Below, piece by piece: positions 1-5,026 of a stretch of 5,502 nt of DNA. The DNA lies in NCBI GenBank assembly GCA_017546745.1, contig JAFYRZ010000181.1, positions 1 through 5,502 on the forward strand. Reading direction: 5' to 3'. Below the pieces are notes generated by a model. That model did not search any database and was not told the origin of the DNA. It saw only the letters and a list, made by a program, of their open reading frames with translations. The number at the start of each line of letters is the position of its first letter. The stretch's first letter is position 1. The stretch comes from Clostridia bacterium. Its GTDB lineage: Bacteria; Bacillota_A; Clostridia; Oscillospirales; CAG-272. Both the position numbers and the translations under genes were made by a program.

Positions 1-1
1 G

Positions 2-265
2 GTGATCGGGCATTTTATTGCGGCGGTGTTCGGTCTTATCCCGAACTGCGCGGCATCGGTCGCGCTTACGACCTTTGCAAAGGAGGGCTTTATCACCGTC
101 GGAACGATGCTTGCGGGACTTTTCTCGGGCTCGGGCGTTGGACTTCTCGTGCTTTTCAAGATGAACAAGCATTTAAAGGAAAATCTCATCATCGTGGGAA
201 TTCTCGTTTTATCGGGCGTAGTCTTCGGTCTTATCGCGGACGTAATTCCATTGCTTACGATATAA
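2..265 (+). CDS. C-terminal part of a putative manganese/heavy-metal exporter (ArsP_2-like), 5' truncated
   Basis: This is the last 87 codons of a gene that enters from the left edge; the GTG at position 2 is an internal Val codon, not a start. The fragment is very hydrophobic, with membrane segments at about residues 2-20, 30-52 and 61-86. The polar stretch KMNKHLKEN (about 53-61) lies between the last two and is probably a cytoplasmic loop. The motif GLIPNCAASV (about 11-20) and the Gly/Ser-rich segment LAGLFSGSGVGLLVLF resemble, from memory, the C-terminal half of the 10-span family annotated as putative manganese transporter or arsenic efflux protein (ArsP_2). Members are thought to export metal across the cytoplasmic membrane; the substrate here is inferred from family only. 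No clear terminator follows the stop, so some read-through into the next gene is possible. Another polytopic permease family cannot be excluded without the N-terminus. Confidence 0.75.
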   Translation: MIGHFIAAVFGLIPNCAASVALTTFAKEGFITVGTMLAGLFSGSGVGLLVLFKMNKHLKENLIIVGILVLSGVVFGLIADVIPLLTI

Positions 266-293
266 GCGGCAAAGCGTGAGATATAATTTAAGA

Positions 294-322
294 TTGACAA
301 TATAAAATTTTAGGTGTATAAT
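294..322 (+). promoter_or_regulatory. Consensus sigma-A-type promoter for the Gfo/Idh/MocA gene
   Basis: A perfect -35 box TTGACA (294-299) and a perfect -10 box TATAAT (317-322) are separated by exactly 17 bases of AT-rich DNA. Transcription should start near 329, giving a leader of about 50 nt before the ATG at 380. The promoter starts 28 bases after the stop of the upstream exporter gene, so the oxidoreductase gene has its own strong promoter. No operator was recognised, although the leader contains two GC-rich inverted repeats. Confidence 0.85.
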
Positions 323-336
323 TATAAGGATAGTAC

Positions 337-361
337 GGCTCGGGCGAGCCTGCCGCGCGGC
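337..361 (+). other. Two tandem GC-rich inverted repeats in the 5' leader
   Basis: GGCTCGGGCGAGCC (337-350) can fold as a 5-bp stem, GGCTC/GAGCC, with a GGGC loop. GCCGCGCGGC (352-361) is a perfect 10-base palindrome directly after it. Both lie in the short untranslated leader between the predicted transcription start and the ribosome binding site (about 367-372), within otherwise AT-rich DNA. They could form small RNA hairpins, stabilise the mRNA 5' end, or be a protein-binding operator. No known riboswitch class is recognised, and the role is unknown. Confidence 0.35.
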
Positions 362-379
362 GGCGGAAAGGAAATTTAA

Positions 380-1426
380 ATGAAGAAGAATATAGCTATC
401 GTAGGTTACGGCGGACAGGGCGCGTGGCACGCTGTCTGGGCGCAGAAAAGCGACGTTGTTTCACTTGCGGGAGTTTATGATATTAACGAGAAGAGAATGC
501 AGGCGGCGAGGGATCTCGGTATCCGTACCTACGCATCTCTTGAGGAGATAAATGCAGACGCGTCGGTTGACATCGTTCTTTGCGCAACGCCTAACGACGT
601 GCACAGAGATATCGTCGTAGCGTCACTTAACGCGAAGAAGCACGTTATCTGCGAGAAGCCGGTGGCGCTTACCGTAGAGGAGTTTGACGATATGGTAAGG
701 GCGGCAGAGGAAAACGGCGTTCTTCTCTCGGTTCACCAAAACAGACGCTGGGACGTAGACTTCCTTGCTATAAAGAGCCTTATCGAGTCGGGCGAGATCG
801 GCGAGGTCATCAATATCGAGTCGAGAATTCACGGCTCGCGCGGAATTCCCTCCGACTGGCGCTGTCACAAGCCCGAGGGCGGCGGAATGGTGCTTGACTG
901 GGGCGTTCACCTTATCGACCAGATGCTTAAGCTTATCCCCGAGAGGATAAAGAGAGTTTACTGCGAGATCACCAACATCACTACAAGCGAGGTTGACGAC
1001 GGCTTTAATCTTCACCTGATCTTCGAGAGCGGCAAGCGCGCAACCATCGAGGTTGGTACCTACAACTTTATCGCTATGCCGAGATTCTATATGCAGTGTA
1101 AGAGCGGTACTGCTCTTATCGAGGACTGGCAGAAGAAGTGCCGCGTATCCAAGCTTAAGGCATGGTGTGAGAAGGAGGTCCTTCCCGTACAGACCGCGGC
1201 AGGCATCACCAAGACTATGGCACCCCGTGATGAGATAACCCTTGATTTCTACGAGATAGACAGACCCACCTCCGACGTACACGACTTCTACCGCAACTTT
1301 GTCGGCGCGATAAACGGCGAGTGTGAGCAGCTTATCAAGAATGACGAGGTAAGGCGAGTTCTTCTCGTTATGCTCGCGGCATTTGAGTCCTGGGAGTGTG
1401 GAAACGCACTTAACGTTGACATCTAA
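380..1426 (+). CDS. Gfo/Idh/MocA family NAD(P)-dependent oxidoreductase
   Basis: This 348-residue protein has the usual length of the family, which oxidises or reduces hydroxyl groups on sugars, inositols and related compounds in the cytoplasm. The N-terminal Rossmann fold shows the dinucleotide-binding motif GYGGQG at residues 9-14. The family signature EKP follows at 92-94, with K93 the expected catalytic lysine. A QNRRWD segment at 120-125 and GGGMVLDWGVHLIDQ at about 167-181 place D173 and H177 at the usual substrate/catalytic positions. The NRRWD and DWGVHLID signatures recall scyllo-inositol dehydrogenase-like members (IolW/YvaA type), but the substrate is not determinable. The ATG at 380 is chosen because AAAGGA (367-372) lies 7 bases upstream and the Rossmann strand begins at once. 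The gene stands alone between its own promoter and terminator, so there is no pathway context. Confidence 0.95.
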   Translation: MKKNIAIVGYGGQGAWHAVWAQKSDVVSLAGVYDINEKRMQAARDLGIRTYASLEEINADASVDIVLCATPNDVHRDIVVASLNAKKHVICEKPVALTVEEFDDMVRAAEENGVLLSVHQNRRWDVDFLAIKSLIESGEIGEVINIESRIHGSRGIPSDWRCHKPEGGGMVLDWGVHLIDQMLKLIPERIKRVYCEITNITTSEVDDGFNLHLIFESGKRATIEVGTYNFIAMPRFYMQCKSGTALIEDWQKKCRVSKLKAWCEKEVLPVQTAAGITKTMAPRDEITLDFYEIDRPTSDVHDFYRNFVGAINGECEQLIKNDEVRRVLLVMLAAFESWECGNALNVDI

Positions 1427-1432
1427 AAATAT

Positions 1433-1473
1433 ATGGGGCGGCTAAAAAAGCGCCCCATTAGTTTTGTCTATTA
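1433..1473 (+). terminator. Intrinsic terminator after the Gfo/Idh/MocA gene
   Basis: A perfect 8-bp stem, ATGGGGCG (1433-1440) with CGCCCCAT (1451-1458), encloses a 10-base A-rich loop. It is followed by an interrupted T-rich tract containing TTAGTTTTGTCTATT. It begins 6 bases after the stop codon at 1424-1426. The U tract is not uninterrupted, so termination may be partial. That would allow read-through into the phosphatase gene, for which no clear promoter was found. Confidence 0.8.
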
Positions 1474-1535
1474 TTAGCGGTTTAAGAGCAAAAAACAACC
1501 GTTTTTGTAAGTATTTGTTGTCATTTTGAGGATTT

Positions 1536-2357
1536 ATGGGAAAATTTGACGGAATTTTATTATGCACCGATCTTGACGGAACGCTCTTTTCTTCAGACGG
1601 AGGGCTCTCCGAGGAGAACAAGGGAGCAATAGAATATTTTAAGAGCGAGGGTGGCTCCTTCACCTTTATCACAGGTCGCCCGCCGCTTACCGCAGGGCGC
1701 GCTATAAGCATTGCTAAGCCGAACGTGCCTATCGGGTGCTTTAACGGCGGAGGTATATACGACCACGTACGCGGCGAGTACGTTTTTCTCTACGAGCTTG
1801 ACGAGATGGCAAGAGATCTTGCCGACGAGGTATACGAAAATATCCCCGAGGTTGCCGTGCATTTCTACACCCCAAGACAGACCTATTTCGCAAGGGTAAA
1901 CGAGGCAAGCGACAGGTACTCTCTTATAACGGGGCTTGAGTTTCCGAGGGCGCATTACAGGGAGATAAACGAGCCTATCATAAAGATGGTTTTTGCAAGC
2001 CTTTCGGGCGAGGTAATAGAGAAAACGCAGGAATTTCTCCTCTCGCATCCCTTGGCCGAGAGGTTCGATTTTATCCGCTCGGAGTTCGCGTTTTTTGAGA
2101 TGATACCCAAGGGAGTTGACAAGGGGCAGCTGCTTTATAAGCTTGCGCAGCACCTTGGAATAGAGAGAAAAAGAACTATTGCCGCGGGTGACTACAACAA
2201 CGATATTTCGATGGTCAAGGCGGCAGGGGTCGGTATCGCGGTAGAAAACGCGGTGGACGAGCTTAAGGCGGTTGCCGATATTATCACGGTTTCCTGTGAC
2301 CGGCACGCGATAAGAGAGATCGTAAGAATGCTTGACGACGGCAGGCTGATCATATAA
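1536..2357 (+). CDS. Cof-type HAD-IIB family phosphatase
   Basis: The 273-residue product has the length and all four motifs of the Cof-like (YidA/YbiV-type) haloacid dehalogenase hydrolases, which dephosphorylate sugar phosphates and other small phosphometabolites in the cytoplasm. Motif I is DLDGT at 12-16: D12 is the expected nucleophile and D14 the general acid/base. Motif II is TGR at 46-48. Motif III includes the lysine of the GVDKG segment (K196). Motif IV is GDYNND at 218-223, with D219 and D223 binding Mg2+. The C2-type cap lies between motifs II and III (about 80-185). The ATG at 1536 is preceded by GAGGA (1528-1532), an unusually close spacing of about 4 bases. No good promoter is visible in 1459-1535. 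The usual substrate promiscuity of the family prevents a specific assignment. Confidence 0.95.
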   Translation: MGKFDGILLCTDLDGTLFSSDGGLSEENKGAIEYFKSEGGSFTFITGRPPLTAGRAISIAKPNVPIGCFNGGGIYDHVRGEYVFLYELDEMARDLADEVYENIPEVAVHFYTPRQTYFARVNEASDRYSLITGLEFPRAHYREINEPIIKMVFASLSGEVIEKTQEFLLSHPLAERFDFIRSEFAFFEMIPKGVDKGQLLYKLAQHLGIERKRTIAAGDYNNDISMVKAAGVGIAVENAVDELKAVADIITVSCDRHAIREIVRMLDDGRLII

Positions 2358-2362
2358 AAGAA

Positions 2363-2409
2363 AAGACGTAAGAGTTAACGAAAAAATGCTCTTACGTCTT
2401 ATTTTTATT
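2363..2409. terminator. Bidirectional intrinsic terminator between convergent genes
   Basis: AAGACGTAAGAG (2363-2374) pairs perfectly with CTCTTACGTCTT (2389-2400), giving a 12-bp stem with a 14-base loop. On the plus strand it is followed by ATTTTTATTCTTT, terminating the HAD phosphatase gene 5 bases after its stop. On the minus strand the stem is followed by TTTTCTTTTAT, terminating cca. One hairpin therefore appears to serve both convergent transcripts. Confidence 0.92.
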
Positions 2410-2423
2410 CTTTAAATGATGCT

Positions 2424-3605
2424 CTAAAGAGCCGCAAGAAGAGATGCGCGAGTGTTTTCTACCTCGCCCGAGATGACCCTGTCAAGAAGCTCGGAAAGCT
2501 TATCACCGATAGCCTTACCGCGATAGCCGCGAGAGATAAGGTCGTTGCCGCCGATATCAAGGTCGGATATACGGTATGGGTGAGGCGCACCGAGATATTC
2601 GTTTATCACGGCACAGGTATCAAGGGAAGCAAGCCCCAAGCGGCGAGATATTTCCACAGCGCTTTTCATAACCGCAGGACCGTAGTCGCAGAGGAAGAAG
2701 CCAAGATCCTTTTGTGTGGCAAGGGCGCGCCCGCGTTTTATCTCGTAGAGTGCTTTGAGGGTTGAGGCGGAATAGGCGATAGCCTCGTTATCCGCGCGAA
2801 GAGTGCGAAGAGCAATATCAACTCCGTCGCTCTCGGATGCGAAGAACAGCATCGCGCACGCCTCCGTAAAGCTAAGCCCAAAGAAAGCGTCCGTAGGAAG
2901 GTCGAGCTTTTTTACCTCGGGCAAAAATTCATTTATAACGGGAAGATATCTGTTTATAACCGTTACTGCCCCACCGCCAAGAAGGAGCTTTTTAAACTCA
3001 ACGAGTATCCTTTCGGCGGAGATATTTTTTAAAAGGTGGCATTTATCGAGGATAGCACGGGAGGTCTTCTCTTCTATCTCGAAGCCGAGGGTGGATGAAA
3101 ATCTCACACCGCGCAGGATGCGAAGCGCATCCTCGTCAAACCTTAAGTACGGGTCGCCAACCGCGCGTATTAAGCCGCGAGAGATATCCTCCGCTCCGCC
3201 AAAGCGGTCGGTTATGCCGTCGTAGGGGTTGTACGCAATAGCGTTCATCGTAAAATCGCGACGGGAAAGGTCGTCCTCTATCTCACAAGAAAATGACACG
3301 CTCTCGGGACGGCGGTTGTCCTTATACTCACCGTCTATACGATAGGTGGTGATCTCGTAGGGATCTCCGTCTATAAGAACGGTCACGGTGCCGTGCTTAA
3401 TTCCGGTCTCTATCACCCTGAAGTCAGAGAAAAGCTGCTTCGTAACCTCGGGGCGAGCGTTTGTCGTAATATCAAAATCAAAGGGGGTACGCCCAAGAAG
3501 AAAATCACGCACGCAGCCGCCAACGATGTCCGCGCGATAGCCGTTTTCTCTCATTCTGTCGATAATAAGTCTTACGCTACCGGGTAGCTTTTCAAAAAAA
3601 TCCAC
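2424..3605 (-). CDS. cca: CCA tRNA nucleotidyltransferase (class II)
   Basis: This 393-residue enzyme adds or repairs the 3'-terminal CCA of tRNAs using CTP and ATP. Class II signatures are in order. GGCVRD at 29-34 precedes the metal-binding DFD at 43-45 (D43, D45), the nucleotidyltransferase active site. RRDFTMN at 115-121 is the hinge/ribose-recognition motif. EDALRILR at 158-165 carries the E-D-x-x-R residues (E158, D159, R162) that read the incoming base, and a neck region follows (about AERILVEFKKLLLGG). The C-terminal half shows no obvious HD metal-binding motif, and the length matches the Bacillus-type enzyme rather than longer HD-containing versions. Because class II enzymes recognise both CTP and ATP with one site, it could be a full CCA enzyme; a C-adding or A-adding specialist is less likely but not excluded. 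It starts with GTG, downstream of the radical SAM gene on the same strand. Confidence 0.95.
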   Translation of the reverse strand: MDFFEKLPGSVRLIIDRMRENGYRADIVGGCVRDFLLGRTPFDFDITTNARPEVTKQLFSDFRVIETGIKHGTVTVLIDGDPYEITTYRIDGEYKDNRRPESVSFSCEIEDDLSRRDFTMNAIAYNPYDGITDRFGGAEDISRGLIRAVGDPYLRFDEDALRILRGVRFSSTLGFEIEEKTSRAILDKCHLLKNISAERILVEFKKLLLGGGAVTVINRYLPVINEFLPEVKKLDLPTDAFFGLSFTEACAMLFFASESDGVDIALRTLRADNEAIAYSASTLKALYEIKRGRALATQKDLGFFLCDYGPAVMKSAVEISRRLGLASLDTCAVINEYLGAPHPYRISDLDIGGNDLISRGYRGKAIGDKLSELLDRVISGEVENTRASLLAAL

Positions 3606-3614
3606 TTGAGTTTT

Positions 3615-3620
3615 CCTCCT
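3615..3620 (-). promoter_or_regulatory. Strong Shine-Dalgarno that fixes the GTG start of cca
   Basis: On the minus strand AGGAGG (3620 to 3615) lies 9 bases before the GTG at 3605-3603. The encoded N-terminus then reaches the GGCVRD motif at the usual distance of about 30 residues. No in-frame ATG gives a better match, so the GTG start is preferred. Confidence 0.8.
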
Positions 3621-3710
3621 TTTCTTTCTATCTTTTATTTTCCGAGATTTCCCGACAAACGGGTACTATCACGGTATAAATCTTTGTTTTTTACCGAAAA
3701 ATCGACGTTT

Positions 3711-4559
3711 TCACTTTTTTATATCAAATCTTCTTGAATAACCGCATCTTTTGCAAAGCTCCTCGACAGCGCGTCTCGATTTAAATCCCTCGCGGATATT
3801 TTTTGCGCGCTCTGACGAAAGAATAGCCGAAAGATCCTCGCGCAGTGCGTTGCCAAGCGGTATATTACCGTCCGAGTCAAGACAGCAGGGCACGACCGTG
3901 CCACTCGACAGAATTCCAAAATGGTCGGCAAGTCCGTAGCAAAAAGCCTCGTCACCGATCGGGTCAATATCCATAGTGGGCCAATCGAATCTCTCTCCAT
4001 ATTCAAGATGTAATTTATCCTTGATGCGATAGCCGCGCGAGCCCTCTGCCCACTCGTAGGGTAGCTTCTCACGAAGCAAGGTCAATGCGCGGGAGTTGTT
4101 TTCCTTTTCAAATTCACCGTTCCAAAGCCTAAATACACAAAGCACCCCGGCATCCGACGCTTCCCTTGCAAAATCGATACAGGAGGTAAGGTAGGATAGA
4201 TGCTCATCCTCCGACACGCCCTCAAAGCTGTGTAGCGAGATATTTACCTTATAAACGCCGCTTTTTATCAGGGCATCCCCACGCGCTTTAAGAAGCGAGC
4301 CGTTGGTCGTTACAGCGCACTTAAAGCCCTTATTTGACGCAAGGCTTATCATATCGAGGATCTCCTTATGCAAAAGCGGCTCTCCCATAAGGTGAAAATA
4401 GACGTAGTCGGTAAGAGGAAGAAGCTTATCGGTGATAAGATCCACCTCGGCAAGAGTCATATTATGGGGTGCCCTTTTCGTGCCGATACAGAAGGAGCAG
4501 CTTTTATTACATACGTTAGTTACCTCGAGATACACCCTCGAATACGGCTTTTTTCCCAT
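3711..4559 (-). CDS. Radical SAM protein with reduced SPASM/Twitch-like C-terminus
   Basis: The 282-residue protein opens with the radical SAM 4Fe-4S motif CxxxCxxC (C17, C21, C24) in TNVCNKSCSFC. This is followed by MGEPLLH at about 58-64, the SAM-amine-binding GGEP-type motif with the first Gly replaced by Met. TTNGS at 84-88 is another typical radical SAM strand. C-terminal cysteines C207, C225, C226, C269 and C272 (PCC and CKRC) suggest one auxiliary iron-sulfur cluster of SPASM/Twitch type rather than the full seven-cysteine SPASM pattern. Such enzymes often modify ribosomal peptides or other macromolecules by radical chemistry; the substrate here is unknown and no precursor peptide was recognised nearby. 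The ATG at 4559 has GGAGAG (4574-4569) 9 bases upstream. It has a perfect promoter and probably shares a transcript with cca, 105 bases downstream, since no terminator separates them. Confidence 0.88.
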   Translation of the reverse strand: MGKKPYSRVYLEVTNVCNKSCSFCIGTKRAPHNMTLAEVDLITDKLLPLTDYVYFHLMGEPLLHKEILDMISLASNKGFKCAVTTNGSLLKARGDALIKSGVYKVNISLHSFEGVSEDEHLSYLTSCIDFAREASDAGVLCVFRLWNGEFEKENNSRALTLLREKLPYEWAEGSRGYRIKDKLHLEYGERFDWPTMDIDPIGDEAFCYGLADHFGILSSGTVVPCCLDSDGNIPLGNALREDLSAILSSERAKNIREGFKSRRAVEELCKRCGYSRRFDIKK

Positions 4560-4593
4560 CTTACGCTTCTCTCCATTCTCTTCCTTTTAATTT

Positions 4594-4622
4594 ATTATAC
4601 ACAGAGGGGAAAGAGTTGTCAA
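4594..4622 (-). promoter_or_regulatory. Consensus promoter for the radical SAM-cca transcript
   Basis: Read on the minus strand, TTGACA (4622-4617) and TATAAT (4599-4594) are perfect consensus boxes with a 17-base spacer. Transcription should begin near 4587, leaving a leader of about 28 nt before the radical SAM start at 4559. It is divergent from the T-box promoter, with 60 bases between the two -35 boxes. Confidence 0.85.
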
Positions 4623-4682
4623 GGAATTTTAGTCCGGCACGGCTGTTTATTTAAATTTTTAGGCGAAATATTCACAAAACTA

Positions 4683-4711
4683 TTGATTTTAGTCAAGTAA
4701 TGTGCTAAAAT
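4683..4711 (+). promoter_or_regulatory. Promoter of the T-box/iorA transcript
   Basis: TTGATT (4683-4688) and TAAAAT (4706-4711) are separated by 17 bases. The TGC immediately before the -10 box (4703-4705) makes it an extended -10 promoter. Transcription should start near 4718, just before the first T-box helix, which supports the assignment. Confidence 0.75.
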
Positions 4712-4717
4712 ATACGA

Positions 4718-4998
4718 TATAAATGCGTTTGAGCGCGAAGTAGTAGGATCACGTAAAGCAAGGAAGAGAGTTGTCGGGTGGTGAAAGACAACGGCTGAGG
4801 TGATATCGAATTCCCCGCGCAAGCTGTGCGCTGAAGCTTTTTTTGTGTGTAGGCGGCAACGGATGCTCCCGTTATAGGGCAAGGGTATGTAAGTACCCGT
4901 AAGGTCACGGCTGTGAGGTCGTGATAAACCGAGGTGGTACCACGAGTCTTCTCGTCCTCTGAATTTTTAGAAGTTCAGGACGGGATTTTTTTATTTTT
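4718..4998 (+). promoter_or_regulatory. T-box riboswitch leader, probable phenylalanine (UUC) specifier
   Basis: A T-box binds a cognate tRNA and lets transcription continue when that tRNA is uncharged. Stem I: GCGCG (4733-4737) pairs with CGCGC (4816-4820). AGTA (4742-4745) faces GAA (4808-4810), the loop E-type specifier-loop signature, so the codon after GAA is TTC (4811-4813), Phe. GG-ATCAC (4746-4752) pairs with GTGAT-A-TC (4800-4807). AGAGAG (4765-4770) and a GGTGGTGAAA loop closed by GTTGTC/GACAAC (4770-4792) form the distal tRNA-elbow module. Stem IIA/B: AACGG/CCGTT (4858-4873) plus a pseudoknot TGCTC/GGGCA (4864-4868 with 4877-4881). A further hairpin is GGGTA/TACCC (4883-4898). Antiterminator: GAGG/CCTC and ACGAG/CTCGT (4931-4959) enclose the 7-base bulge TGGTACC (4935-4941); UGGU matches discriminator A. 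T-box identity is near certain. The Phe reading is less so, because C rather than the usual purine follows the specifier. Confidence 0.95.
4950..4998 (+). terminator. T-box regulated intrinsic terminator
   Basis: TCTCGTCC (4950-4957) and TGAA (4960-4963) pair with TTCA (4974-4977) and GGACGGGA (4978-4985) as a 12-bp stem. It has a 2-base bulge and one G-U pair, and is followed by a seven-T run and a further five Ts. Its 5' arm overlaps the 3' arm of the antiterminator (4951-4959), so the two structures exclude each other. This is the expected off-state when charged tRNA is abundant. Confidence 0.93.
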
Positions 4999-5026
4999 AA
5001 GTTCAGGTCGAAAGGAAGGCTATTTT

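Noticed and set aside
282..287. Additional TATAAT upstream of the main promoter
   Set aside because: No -35 box lies at 16-18 bases; the nearest TTGCTT (251-256) is 25 bases away. The perfect promoter at 294-322 is sufficient.
623..1282. Long open frame (about 219 codons) antisense to the oxidoreductase gene
   Set aside because: It lies wholly inside the Gfo/Idh/MocA gene, has no recognisable motifs or good ribosome binding site, and is explained by the codon bias of the sense gene.
1490..1507. AAAAAC/GTTTTT inverted repeat before the HAD phosphatase
   Set aside because: The stem is only 6 bp, nearly all A-T, and would be too weak to act as a terminator or stable regulatory hairpin.
1593..2306. 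Long antisense open frame (about 237 codons) within the HAD phosphatase gene
   Set aside because: The sense strand encodes all four HAD motifs; the antisense product shows no family signature and has no promoter or ribosome binding site.
2803..3225. Plus-strand open frame of 140 codons inside cca
   Set aside because: It is Ser/Arg/Pro-rich with no motif and overlaps the conserved cca coding sequence.
3650..3662. CCCG-ACAAA-CGGG inverted repeat between the radical SAM gene and cca
   Set aside because: The stem is only 4 bp and has no following T-run on the minus strand, so it does not support a terminator between the two genes.
4619..4908. Minus-strand short open frames across the T-box leader
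   Set aside because: The region is fully explained as a structured RNA leader on the plus strand; the frames have no ribosome binding site or recognisable content.
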